Of a stretch of DNA of 64,000 bases, positions 17,629 to 26,497 are shown in pieces. The notes below the pieces were generated by a model. That model was given only the letters and a program-made list of their open reading frames with translations. It did no database searches and was not told the DNA's origin. The position numbers and the translations under genes are program-made. The DNA is from Natronomonas gomsonensis (GTDB taxonomy: Archaea; Halobacteriota; Halobacteria; Halobacteriales; Haloarculaceae): positions 744,001-808,000 of the forward strand of contig NZ_CP101323.1 of the NCBI RefSeq assembly GCF_024300825.1, read 5' to 3'. Positions within the stretch are counted from its first letter, which is position 1; every line of letters starts with the position of its first letter.

Positions 17629-18657
17629 ATGAACCTCGCTATCGTCGGCGCCGGCGCGTCGGGCGCGGCGGCCGCCTACCGCCTCCGGAGGACGGATTGG
17701 AACGTGACCGTCTTCGAGAAGTCCCGGGGCGTCTGTGGCCGTGCCGCGACCCGCCGGAAACACGGCTGTACCTACGACCACGGCGCCAACTACGTCAAAT
17801 CAGGCTCCGACCGCGTGGACCGACTGCTCACCGAAACGTTGTCGTCCGATGGATTGGCCGACATCGAGGCGCCGGTCTGGACGTTCGGCGCCGACGGCGA
17901 CATCGGCCCCGGCGAGGACCGGGACGAACACAAATGGACCTACGAGGCCGGCATCACACAACTCGCAAAGCGACTGTTCGCCGAGACCGACGCCGAGATA
18001 CGATTCGAGACGCGGGTGGGCCGCCTCGACCGCGATGACACAATCTGGCGACTCAACGACACCGACGGTGAGGAACTCGGCGCCTTCGATGCGGTACTTC
18101 TCACGCCGCCGGCACCACAGACCGCCGACCTCCTCGCGGCGTCCTCGTGGGACGACGCCCGACTCGGTGAACTACACGACGCCGTCGATGCCGTCCCGTT
18201 CCGAACTATATACACGGTCGTGTTGAACTACGATTTCGAACTCGAATATCCCTGGTACGCGCTGCTCGACACCGACCGGGAACACGAGGTGGGGTGGCTC
18301 GCACGCGAGGAACTGAAGCCCGGCCACGTCCCCGCCGGCCAGACACTTTTGGTCGCACAGATGTCGCCGGCGTGGTCCAGCGAGCGCTACGACGACCCGA
18401 GTGAGGAGGTGAAGGCCGACGCCGCCCGTCTCGTCGCGGACCTCCTCGGGGACGACCGACTGGCCGACCCCGAATGGACCGACCGGCAGGGGTGGCGCTA
18501 CGCGCTCCCTGACGACGGCGGGGACGCCGAGGTGCTTCGGGTTGCCGAGGGTGCCGGGCTGTACGTCGCCGGCGACTGGACCGTAGGCGAGGGCCGCGTC
18601 CACCGCGCGGTCGAAACCGGACTCGACGTGGCCGAGCGCATCGCAAATGTCGAGTGA
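17629..18657 (+). CDS. Renalase-like FAD-dependent oxidoreductase
   Basis: A 342-aa flavoprotein of the NAD(P)/FAD amine-oxidase superfamily, most like renalase-type proteins. The Rossmann FAD motif AIVGAGASGAAAAYRL is at the N-terminus, followed by VFEKSRGVCGRAATR, typical of the renalase group. It ends with the second FAD contact GLYVAGDWTVGEGRVHRAVETG. Renalase relatives oxidise isomeric dihydro-NAD(P)H. Whether this protein does so is unknown. The ATG at 17629 lies 41 nt after the MBL hydrolase gene, on the same strand, so co-transcription is possible. Confidence 0.85.
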   Translation: MNLAIVGAGASGAAAAYRLRRTDWNVTVFEKSRGVCGRAATRRKHGCTYDHGANYVKSGSDRVDRLLTETLSSDGLADIEAPVWTFGADGDIGPGEDRDEHKWTYEAGITQLAKRLFAETDAEIRFETRVGRLDRDDTIWRLNDTDGEELGAFDAVLLTPPAPQTADLLAASSWDDARLGELHDAVDAVPFRTIYTVVLNYDFELEYPWYALLDTDREHEVGWLAREELKPGHVPAGQTLLVAQMSPAWSSERYDDPSEEVKADAARLVADLLGDDRLADPEWTDRQGWRYALPDDGGDAEVLRVAEGAGLYVAGDWTVGEGRVHRAVETGLDVAERIANVE

Positions 18658-18669
18658 CGGCGCCGGCGC

Positions 18670-19698
18670 CTACACCCGAGCGAGCACCCAAAACGTCGCG
18701 ATGCCGCCGACGCCGACGACGAACCAGTAGCTCGTCAGTCGATAGACGGTCGTCACGGCCAGCGCCTCGTCGGCGGTAAACGCCAACAGCGCCGTGAGGA
18801 GCACAACGAGCGAGCCCTCGATGGCCGCCAACCCGCCCGGGAGGGGCGTCGACCCCGCGATGACCGTCACGGGGACGAGAAACGCCACCAACAACAGCGA
18901 TATCTCGAGTCCAAGCGCCAGCCCCGAGAAGTACAGCGGCAGCGCGAACAGCACCCATCCGACGTAGGCGAAGGCGACTGCGACGAGCAAATCCCACGGC
19001 GACTCCGCGATGAGGTCTATCGACTCGTACAGTCGGTCGATGCGCTTTCGAACTCCCTCGACGGTGAATCGGTCGGTGCGCGTTGCGAGTGGAGCGAACA
19101 GCCTCACGACCGCACGCTGGACGGCGTCTCGGTACCGCCACGCAAGGACGATACCGACCGGGAGGGTGATAGCGAGGCCGAGCAGTAGCGCCGCGAACTG
19201 TTCGGTCCCTTCCGGGAGTTGAGACTGAAGCAACAGGTAGCCGAGACCGACCAACCCGACGTTGAAGAACGGCAACATTCGCAACAGGTCGGCAGTGACG
19301 ACGCTCGCGAGGCTCTGCTCGTAGTTCGCCTCGGTATCTCGCGAGAGGATGTACGCGATGAAGGGTTCACCTCCGGCCTGTCCCATCGGTGTGATGTAGT
19401 TGGCGAACGTCGCCGCGTAGAACGTCACGACGAGTTTGCGAAACGGGACGTTGACACCGGCGGCCCCCAACACGACCTGCCACGTCTTCGTCCACGCGAG
19501 GAGACACAGAAGCGTCGACACGCAGGCGACCCCGACCCAGTAGAGGTCGGCCGTTCGCAACCGCTCGATGGTTCGGTCCCAGCCGATGACGGCACCGAGG
19601 AGGTAGACGAGAACCAGAGCAACCGCGAACCCCACGAGGAGTTTCAGCGTGGTGCCGCGGTCCATCGGCCACGCCATCCCCCCATCGCTTCCGGTCAC
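18670..19698 (-). CDS. UPF0104/LPG-synthase-like flippase membrane protein
   Basis: A 342-aa polytopic membrane protein of the lysylphosphatidylglycerol synthase transmembrane / UPF0104 family. Eight or so helices and the signature TFYAATFANYITPMGQAGGE, then PLPGGLAAIEGSLVVLL, are visible. Haloarchaeal relatives occur fused to glycosyltransferases (AglD-type) or, as here, just downstream of one. A role in handling lipid-linked sugars is therefore a reasonable inference, not proof. Internal ATGs at 19677 and 19665 are alternative starts, and the latter (MDRGTTLKL) begins directly before helix 1. Confidence 0.82.
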   Translation of the reverse strand: MTGSDGGMAWPMDRGTTLKLLVGFAVALVLVYLLGAVIGWDRTIERLRTADLYWVGVACVSTLLCLLAWTKTWQVVLGAAGVNVPFRKLVVTFYAATFANYITPMGQAGGEPFIAYILSRDTEANYEQSLASVVTADLLRMLPFFNVGLVGLGYLLLQSQLPEGTEQFAALLLGLAITLPVGIVLAWRYRDAVQRAVVRLFAPLATRTDRFTVEGVRKRIDRLYESIDLIAESPWDLLVAVAFAYVGWVLFALPLYFSGLALGLEISLLLVAFLVPVTVIAGSTPLPGGLAAIEGSLVVLLTALLAFTADEALAVTTVYRLTSYWFVVGVGGIATFWVLARV

Positions 19699-19809
19699 GA
19701 CGCTCCCTCGTCGTCCTCGAAGGCCCGTGGCGAGGCCCCTGTGGGTCTGACGGTGGCTCGATTCCGAACTGGGGTCGTCATCTGGACGAAGTGTTCGTCA
19801 TAGATGCCC

Positions 19810-21096
19810 TCACGCCTCGGTTTTCGTCACCTGATACCACTCCCCGTCCCACGTCAGGTAGTACTCGAGGAACGCTTTGACGGTGAGCACGCCGTGTCCG
19901 AGGTACACGAGCGGGACGAGAGAGACGGCCCACGTCGGGCGAACGACGCGACCCTCAAGGACGTCCTTGAGCCAGACGGAGCCGACGACGGCCAAAACGA
20001 GGCCGTACGGAACGAAGAAGGCGGATTCGACGTCTTGGGCGACGAGGAAGGGAATCTGTGCGACGACGATGAGCATTAGCGCACCGGCGACCATACTGCC
20101 GGCCGCCCGACCGATAGAGAGAACGTCGCTGAGTCCGAGGTCACCGTCGAGGGCTTCACGGGCGCGAGCGTCGGCGACTTCGACGTGGCCGATGCGCCAG
20201 CGTTTCCGCTGTCCCCAGAGGTCCCGAATCGTGTGCGGGGCCTCCATCGTCGTGGTGCAGCGTCGGTTCTGTCGGACGGTCAAATCCGCCCGATACACCT
20301 TATGCGAGAAGTCGATGTCCTCGGTGAGTTTGTCGTCGTACCCGCCGACGGTTTCGAACGCCTCGCGGGTGAACGCAGTCGAGGAACTCTGACAGTGGGT
20401 GAAGCCGCCCAACTCACCCAGGGCGTAGCCGGTCTGGACTGCGATGCGCTCGCAGTACGCCAGCGTCTCGACGACGCCGTTCGGACGGGGGATGCGTCGA
20501 CCCTGAAACACGTCGGCGTCGCCGAGGAGTTCCGTCATCGCCAGCGGGACGAACTCCGGAGAGACGCGCTCGTCGGCGTCGAAGACGGTGAAGTAGTCTG
20601 CGTCGCTCCACTCGACAGCGTAGTTGATGGCGCCGGCCTTCGACCCGGGATTGCCGTTGACGAGGCAGGTGACCGACTCGTGTTCCTCTGCGAGTTCGCG
20701 GGCCTTCGCCCGCGTCCGGGGGTCGTCCGGCTCTGTGACGACGGCGACCGACAGGGTGTCGTACTCGCTGTCGAGGAGGCTCTCGACGCTGACACCGACG
20801 ATTTCGGCGTCGTTGTACGCCGGCACGATGGCACACACGTCCGGTCCCGAGAGGACTTTCTCGTCGGTGTCGGGGTCGCGCCACACGTCACGGACGACGA
20901 AGGCGCCGCCAGTGACCATGATTGCGGTGGCGATGAACACCGAGACCGCCCCACCGAAGAAGTCGAAGGTGACCGAGAGGGACTCGATGGTGATGGTCAC
21001 GAGTTCGACACCGAAGACGATTCCAAGGACCAGCAGTCCGCCGATCCCACAGACCGTTCCCGCGAGTTCGGAGACACGGCGTGGTGACGGAAGCAT
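19810..21096 (-). CDS. Membrane-bound family 2 glycosyltransferase
   Basis: A 428-aa GT-A glycosyltransferase with two N-terminal and three or four C-terminal membrane helices, the layout of processive cellulose-synthase-like enzymes. It shows CAIVPAYNDAEIVG, the nucleotide-sugar metal motif VFDADERV (D173-D175), the acceptor base region TEDIDFSHKV, and QRKRW (Q296, R299, W300; QxxRW). It probably adds sugars from a nucleotide donor to a lipid or polysaccharide at the cytosolic face. It is upstream of, and co-oriented with, the UPF0104 protein (111-nt gap), suggesting a surface glycan or glycolipid role. Sugar specificity is unknown. Confidence 0.88.
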   Translation of the reverse strand: MLPSPRRVSELAGTVCGIGGLLVLGIVFGVELVTITIESLSVTFDFFGGAVSVFIATAIMVTGGAFVVRDVWRDPDTDEKVLSGPDVCAIVPAYNDAEIVGVSVESLLDSEYDTLSVAVVTEPDDPRTRAKARELAEEHESVTCLVNGNPGSKAGAINYAVEWSDADYFTVFDADERVSPEFVPLAMTELLGDADVFQGRRIPRPNGVVETLAYCERIAVQTGYALGELGGFTHCQSSSTAFTREAFETVGGYDDKLTEDIDFSHKVYRADLTVRQNRRCTTTMEAPHTIRDLWGQRKRWRIGHVEVADARAREALDGDLGLSDVLSIGRAAGSMVAGALMLIVVAQIPFLVAQDVESAFFVPYGLVLAVVGSVWLKDVLEGRVVRPTWAVSLVPLVYLGHGVLTVKAFLEYYLTWDGEWYQVTKTEA

Positions 21097-21258
21097 GTCG
21101 GTTACAACGAACGCATCGGATTATCAACGTTGTGTATTATTCTGACCATGAAAGACAACCGCAAAACAGGTCGCTGAGGGCCTTTCGGAGCGGTTTTCGG
21201 GAGAACTGATATGAAATACTATGAAAAACCGTCAGACATCTCGGGGTGATGTCCCGGC

Positions 21259-21867
21259 TCACCGATAGACGTACGCTGCTAGCTTTTCGCTCGCGCCCGA
21301 CCGAACTGACGACCCGTGGTAGACGAGTCCGGCGTCGAACTCGTAGTCGAGCAGTCGCTTTAGGGACCGCTCGGCCTCGCCAAGGTCGTCGGTGAACGTC
21401 TCCGGCGGCAGGTGGAAGTACCCCTCCGGGAGGCCACGTTGGTCGGCCCCCGAGAGGGAATCGGCCAGCACCGCGACGCCGCGGTCCTCGTCGACGAGGG
21501 CGTGTTGGTGGTCGCGGTGTCCGGGGACGTGGACGGCCTCGAAGGGGCCGATTTCGTCGCCGTCGCCGTAACGGTGGTCGGGGTCAAACTCGGTGTCCAG
21601 TTCCGCACCTTCCGGGACGTAGGTTTCGACCCAGAGGTCACGAACGACGGCGTCGAAGCCGCCGACGTGGTCGGCGTCGGCGTGGGTGATGACGAGGCGT
21701 TCCACGTCGATTCCCGTCTGGGCGATGCCGTCCAGCAGCGTATCGGCCGTGTTCGGAAGCCCGCAGTCGACGAGCGTGCCGTCCTCGAAGCAGAACGCCC
21801 GTATCCGTCCGGACTCGGTCCGGGCACAGGTGATGTCGTAGACGCCGGGGAGGATTTCGATGGACAT
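21259..21867 (-). CDS. MBL-fold metallo-hydrolase with HxDxDH motif
   Basis: A 202-aa metallo-beta-lactamase fold hydrolase. The signature THADADHVGG again replaces the second His of HxHxDH by Asp. Other ligand motifs: VHVPGHRDHQHAL, VLADSLSGADQ, and VYHGSSVRSG near the C-terminus. The N-terminus MSIEILPGVYDIT is the usual first strand of the fold, supporting the ATG at 21867. The gene is short and stands alone. It may be a thioesterase or glyoxalase II-like hydrolase, with no substrate evident. Confidence 0.83.
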   Translation of the reverse strand: MSIEILPGVYDITCARTESGRIRAFCFEDGTLVDCGLPNTADTLLDGIAQTGIDVERLVITHADADHVGGFDAVVRDLWVETYVPEGAELDTEFDPDHRYGDGDEIGPFEAVHVPGHRDHQHALVDEDRGVAVLADSLSGADQRGLPEGYFHLPPETFTDDLGEAERSLKRLLDYEFDAGLVYHGSSVRSGASEKLAAYVYR

Positions 21868-21913
21868 ACACCGGCTACGACTGTGGGGAACCTAAATCTC
21901 AGCGTCCACGTAG

Positions 21914-22270
21914 TCACTTCGCGCGCGAGGCGACGACGGTTCGGTAGGCGCCGGTCCCCACAAGGGCGCAGGCGACCAACGCGAGCCAGAACACGCCGCC
22001 GAATCGCAGCGAACCCGGCGAGAACGCGGCTAAAAGTAACGTCACCGCACCGACGGCCGTCGCCGCCCGCAGCGCGAGGTGGTCGAGTCCCTTCGAAAGA
22101 GCGAGTCCACCCGCAGCAGTCAACAACACTCCGGTTACGACGACGAAGGCGCCCGTCGCGAAGGGGTCGAACGGCGGCGGCGCTCCGGCCGAGAGATACC
22201 GGACTGCGCCGAGGGCGGCGACGGAAACGCCGACGGCGACGGCGACGAGGGCAGTGAAACGGCTGTCCAT
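21914..22270 (-). CDS. Small four-helix membrane protein, unknown
   Basis: A 118-aa protein made almost entirely of four hydrophobic segments (for example FTALVAVAVGVSVAALGAV and GGVFWLALVACALVGTGAY) with short polar loops and a basic C-terminus (VVASRAK). The ATG at 22270 (MDSRFTAL) is preferred over a start 14 codons upstream. The protein is unrecognised. It is divergent from the NFACT gene with a 94-nt spacer. Confidence 0.65.
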   Translation of the reverse strand: MDSRFTALVAVAVGVSVAALGAVRYLSAGAPPPFDPFATGAFVVVTGVLLTAAGGLALSKGLDHLALRAATAVGAVTLLLAAFSPGSLRFGGVFWLALVACALVGTGAYRTVVASRAK

Positions 22271-22364
22271 ACTCGCCGTCGGGCCACCGGCGGTTAATGG
22301 GTTGTGGACCACGCTGGGCGACCCAACCCGTCAGGCATTTCTCCGCGCCGACGGAGACGGGAGT

Positions 22365-24479
22365 ATGGACAGAAAGCGGGCGATGACGAGCGTCGACCTC
22401 GCCGCGTTGGTCGGCGAGTTGCGCGGCTACACCGGTGCCATCGTCGACAAAGCCTACCTCTACGGCGACGACCTCGTGCGGTTGAAGATGCGAGACTACG
22501 ACCGCGGCCGCATCGAACTCATCGTCGAGGTGGGCGACCCCAAACGCGCCCACGTCGCCGCGCCCGAACACGTCCCCGACGCGCCGGGACGACCGCCCAA
22601 CTTCGCGATGATGATGCGCAACCGTATCGCCGGGGCGAACTTCGAGGGCGTCGAGCAGTACGGCTTCGACCGCATCCTCACGTTCCGCTTCGAGCGCGAG
22701 GACCAGACGACGCTGATAGTAGCCGAACTGTTCGGCGAGGGCAACGTCGCCGTCCTCAACGAGGACCACGAGGTCATCGACTGTCTCGACACCGTTCGCC
22801 TACGCTCTCGAACCGTCGCGCCCGGATCGCAGTACGGCTACCCCGACGAGCGATTCAGTCCGCTGGACTGTGATTACGACACCTTCGCCGCCCGAATGGC
22901 GGAATCCGACACCGACCTCGTCCGGACGCTCGCGACCCAGTTGAACTTCGGTGGACTGTACGCCGAGGAGCTGTGTACCCGCGCCGGCGTCGAGAAAACG
23001 CTCGCAATCGAAGAGTCGGACGAGGAGCAGTACGAAGCGCTGTTCGGCGCACTCGAACGCCTCCGGGAGCCGATACTGGAGGGTCGAACCGAGCCGCGAC
23101 TGTACGAGAACGACGAGGGAGAGGTCGTCGACGCGACGCCGCTACCGCTCGAAGAACACGAGGCCGAGGGATACGTCGCGACGGCCTTTGACAGTTTCAA
23201 CGGCGCCATCGACGAGTACTTCCGCCGGCTGGAACTGGAAGACGAGGAAGTCCACGAAGAACCGGGTAGCGACCGGCCGGACTTCGAAGGCGAGATAGCC
23301 AAATACGAACGCATCATCGAACAGCAGGAAGGCGCAATCGAGGACTTCGAGGCCCAAGCGGAGGCCGAACAGCAGAAGGCGGAACTGCTGTACGGCAACT
23401 ACGACCTCGTCGACGACATCTGTTCTACGATTCGGGCGGCCCGCGAAGAAGGCGTCCCGTGGGCGGACATCGAGGAGACGTTCGCGGAGGGGGCCGAACG
23501 CGGCATCGACGAAGCCGAGGCCGTCGTCGGCATCAACGAAGCCGAAGGCACCGTCACCATCGAACTCGACGGCACCGACATCGAGGTCGACCCCTCGATG
23601 GGCGTCGAGAAGAACGCCGACCGACTGTACACCGAGGCAAAGCGAATCCGCGGAAAGAAGGAGGGCGCACAGGCGGCCATCGAGGACACCCGCGAGGACC
23701 TCGAAGCCGTCAAACAGCGCCGCGAACAGTGGGAGGAAGCCGACGAGTCGGACGACGACGAGGACGACGACGGTGAGCAGTTCGAACGCGACTACCTCTC
23801 GATGGGGTCGGTACCCGTTCGCTACGACGAGAAGTGGTACGAGCGGTTCCGGTGGTTCCGGACCAGCGACGGCTTTCTCGTGTTGGGCGGGCGCAACGCC
23901 GACCAAAACGAGGAGTTGGTCAAGAAGTACATGGAGCCCTCCGACCGGTTCTTCCACGCACAGGCCCACGGCGCGCCCGTCACGGTGCTGAAGGCGACCG
24001 AACCGGACGAGGCCGCCCGTGAGGTCGACATCCCCGAATCGAGCAAGGAGGAGGCGGCCCAGTTCGCCGTCTCCTACTCGTCGGTATGGAAGGACGGCAA
24101 GTTCGAGGGCGACGCCTACGAGGTCGACCCCGACCAGGTGTCGAAGACTCCCGAGAGCGGTGAGTACATCGAGAAAGGCAGTTTCGTCATCCGCGGTGAC
24201 CGAACTTACCACCGGGACGTGCCCGTCGGCGTCTCAATCGGCATCAAATGCGAACCCGACACGCGCGTCGTCGGCGGTCCGCCGGCGGCCATCGAGTCCC
24301 GCGTCGAAACCTCGGTCCGTCTCGAACCCGGGCAGTACGCCCAAAACGACATCGCCAAGCGCATCTACCGGACGTTCCGAGAACGGTTCGAGGATACGAG
24401 TTTCGTCCGCAAAATCGCCAGTGCAGACCGGGTTCAGGAGTTCTGTCCGAACGGTGGCAGTCGGATGGTCGATAACTGA
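22365..24479 (+). CDS. rqcH: NFACT/RqcH ribosome-associated quality control protein
   Basis: A 704-aa NFACT family protein (Rqc2/NEMF/RqcH). In bacteria and eukaryotes it binds the split large ribosomal subunit carrying a stalled peptidyl-tRNA and recruits Ala-tRNA to add C-terminal tails. The NFACT-N domain has the conserved DR pair at D102/R103 (GFDRILTF). Two long acidic coiled-coil regions follow (~300-380 and ~430-480), then the NFACT-R domain (KWYERFRWFRTSDGFLVLGG), with a C-terminal part reaching the stop. The ATG at 22365 is used because upstream in-frame codons give non-family sequence. It lies near pelA, another stalled-ribosome rescue gene. Confidence 0.93.
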   Translation: MDRKRAMTSVDLAALVGELRGYTGAIVDKAYLYGDDLVRLKMRDYDRGRIELIVEVGDPKRAHVAAPEHVPDAPGRPPNFAMMMRNRIAGANFEGVEQYGFDRILTFRFEREDQTTLIVAELFGEGNVAVLNEDHEVIDCLDTVRLRSRTVAPGSQYGYPDERFSPLDCDYDTFAARMAESDTDLVRTLATQLNFGGLYAEELCTRAGVEKTLAIEESDEEQYEALFGALERLREPILEGRTEPRLYENDEGEVVDATPLPLEEHEAEGYVATAFDSFNGAIDEYFRRLELEDEEVHEEPGSDRPDFEGEIAKYERIIEQQEGAIEDFEAQAEAEQQKAELLYGNYDLVDDICSTIRAAREEGVPWADIEETFAEGAERGIDEAEAVVGINEAEGTVTIELDGTDIEVDPSMGVEKNADRLYTEAKRIRGKKEGAQAAIEDTREDLEAVKQRREQWEEADESDDDEDDDGEQFERDYLSMGSVPVRYDEKWYERFRWFRTSDGFLVLGGRNADQNEELVKKYMEPSDRFFHAQAHGAPVTVLKATEPDEAAREVDIPESSKEEAAQFAVSYSSVWKDGKFEGDAYEVDPDQVSKTPESGEYIEKGSFVIRGDRTYHRDVPVGVSIGIKCEPDTRVVGGPPAAIESRVETSVRLEPGQYAQNDIAKRIYRTFRERFEDTSFVRKIASADRVQEFCPNGGSRMVDN

Positions 24480-24540
24480 CTGCCGACTGAGAACCCACCG
24501 CTTTCCCGAGATATAAAGCCGGTCCGTGCGTCTTTCAGGT

Positions 24541-25374
24541 ATGTTCCGCGATGCGCTGGACTACCCGACCAGACCGCCGATAGGTGGCCGGTCGGTTCTG
24601 GTCGGCGGCGCGCTGTTGCTCTTCGTCGGCATCCCAATCGCAATCGCGGGAATCGGTATCGAATATGCGCCGGTCGGCCTCGTCGCCGTGCTGCCGTGGC
24701 TCCTCGTCCGCGGTTACTACGTCCGCGTGGTTCGGACGACCGCTGGGCGTACCTATCCGACGCCACCACGTTTCGGCGACGTCGACCGACTGTTCGCCGA
24801 CGGTATCCGAGCGGTCGCCATCGCCGCCCTCTATCTGCTTCCGGGCGTCGTCGTCCTCGGGCCGCTCGTCGTCGCCCGGACGACAGGCGTCGAGTTGCCG
24901 ACGCTGTTCGCCCGAGTCGGGCTTCCAGCGGCGCTTTCGAACGCTGCGCTCTCGGTGACGGGACTGCTTGCGCTGTTCGCACTGTTGTATCTCATCGGCG
25001 CGCTGTACGCCCTTCCCGTGGCTGTCGCCAACTTCGCTTACACCGACCGCTTCGCCGCGGCGTTCGACCTCCGGACGGTTCTCGGTGGCTCCCTCACCGA
25101 AGACTACGCCGTCGCGTGGGTCGTTTCGGTGGTGATTCAGGCGCTTTTGATTCCGGTCGCCTACCCACTCAGGGCGGTTCTCGTCGGGTTCTTCCTGCAT
25201 TTCTTCGCTGCGGTCGCCGTCCGCTACTGTTACGGACAGGGCGTCGGCGCCGCCCTCGGGTGGGAACCGGTCGGCACCACGCCCGACGAGGAATCGCGGG
25301 ACGGTGCTGGCGAGGTCACCGCCGCCATCAGGCACATCGACGGCGAGTGGGAGGAATCGAAGACACGACGCTGA
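24541..25374 (+). CDS. DUF4013 membrane protein between rqcH and pelA
   Basis: A 277-aa membrane protein of the DUF4013 family. Its start [13 protein letters not shown] resembles that of the paralogue at 16134. About six hydrophobic segments follow, including the pair [20 protein letters not shown] and [20 protein letters not shown], then a charged C-terminal tail of ~45 residues. It begins 61 nt after the rqcH stop and ends 55 nt before pelA, all on the same strand, so the three may form one unit. No function is known. A link to ribosome rescue is only suggested by position. Confidence 0.8.
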   Translation: MFRDALDYPTRPPIGGRSVLVGGALLLFVGIPIAIAGIGIEYAPVGLVAVLPWLLVRGYYVRVVRTTAGRTYPTPPRFGDVDRLFADGIRAVAIAALYLLPGVVVLGPLVVARTTGVELPTLFARVGLPAALSNAALSVTGLLALFALLYLIGALYALPVAVANFAYTDRFAAAFDLRTVLGGSLTEDYAVAWVVSVVIQALLIPVAYPLRAVLVGFFLHFFAAVAVRYCYGQGVGAALGWEPVGTTPDEESRDGAGEVTAAIRHIDGEWEESKTRR

Positions 25375-25429
25375 GACGAAGCCACGGTCGAACAGTACGC
25401 ACTTAGGGGCCCCGCCCGGAGGAGTCGGT

Positions 25430-26497
25430 ATGCGCATCGCCGACCGGACACGCACGGAGGGCGGCCGCGAGCGGATTTCGGTGGTCCCCGAGAGCCTCGA
25501 CGACCTCTGGCATCTCACCTACGTCTTGGAACCGGGCGACCACGTCGACGGCGACACGACGCGTCGCATCCAGCGGGACGACGACAAGACCCGCGACACC
25601 GGCGGCCAACGCGAACCGATGTGGGTGAAAATCGAGGTGTCGGACGTGGAGTTCGCGAAGTTCGCAAACCGCCTCCGGGTCGGCGGGGAGATAATCGAGT
25701 GTTCCCGAGAGGACCAACTCGGCTTCCACCACACGCTCAACATCGAGGAACACGACGAGTTGACAATCGAGAAGGTCTGGCAGGTCGACCAACTCGAACG
25801 GCTTCAGGAGGCCGTCGAGGCCGCCGAGAACCCGGAGGTCGCGATCGCGACCGTCGAGGAGGGAGAAGCCCACGTCCACACCGTCGCCCAGTACGGCGTC
25901 GACGAGCGGGCCTCGATTACCGGAACGACGGGAAAAGGCGAGTACGCCCGCGGCCGCGACGAACTGTTCGCGGAGTTGACCGAGGTGCTCAAGCGGATGG
26001 ACGTTTCCGCCATCATCCTCGCGGGCCCCGGCTTCACGAAACAGGACGCCCTCGAATACATCGAAGACGAGACCCCGGAAGTCACGGAGAAGATACAGAC
26101 CGTCGACACCGCATCCGTCGGTGACCGTGGTGTCCACGAAGTGCTGAAGCGCGGCGCCGTCGACCGCGTCCAGACGGAGACCCGAATCTCCAAGGAGGCC
26201 GAACTAATCGACGAGTTGATGACACAGATTGGGGAGGGCGCGAAAGCAGCCTACGGTATCGACGAAGTGATGAAGGCCGCAGACTACGGCGCCGTCGAGA
26301 CCCTCCTGTTGCTCGACGAGCGTCTCCGTGAGGAACGGGCCGGCGAGGGCGAGTGGGACGTCGACGCCAACGAACTCGTCGAAACCGTCGAGCGGCAGGG
26401 CGGTGACGTGACCGTCTTCTCTCACGAGTTCGACCCCGGCAAGCAACTCTCGAATCTCGGTGGCGTCGCCGCGCTGTTGCGCTATCGTCTCGATTAA
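25430..26497 (+). CDS. pelA: Pelota (Dom34) mRNA surveillance protein
   Basis: A 355-aa archaeal Pelota. With aEF1A as delivery GTPase (and ABCE1) it enters the empty A site of stalled ribosomes and splits them. It is colinear with the family: an N-terminal Sm-like domain ([20 protein letters not shown], then [16 protein letters not shown]), a central eRF1-domain-2-like part, and a C-terminal eRF1-domain-3 part ([19 protein letters not shown] and [20 protein letters not shown]). The catalytic GGQ of eRF1 is absent, as expected. The ATG at 25430 fits the family start. Its stop overlaps the convergent kinase gene by 4 nt. Confidence 0.95.
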   Translation: MRIADRTRTEGGRERISVVPESLDDLWHLTYVLEPGDHVDGDTTRRIQRDDDKTRDTGGQREPMWVKIEVSDVEFAKFANRLRVGGEIIECSREDQLGFHHTLNIEEHDELTIEKVWQVDQLERLQEAVEAAENPEVAIATVEEGEAHVHTVAQYGVDERASITGTTGKGEYARGRDELFAELTEVLKRMDVSAIILAGPGFTKQDALEYIEDETPEVTEKIQTVDTASVGDRGVHEVLKRGAVDRVQTETRISKEAELIDELMTQIGEGAKAAYGIDEVMKAADYGAVETLLLLDERLREERAGEGEWDVDANELVETVERQGGDVTVFSHEFDPGKQLSNLGGVAALLRYRLD

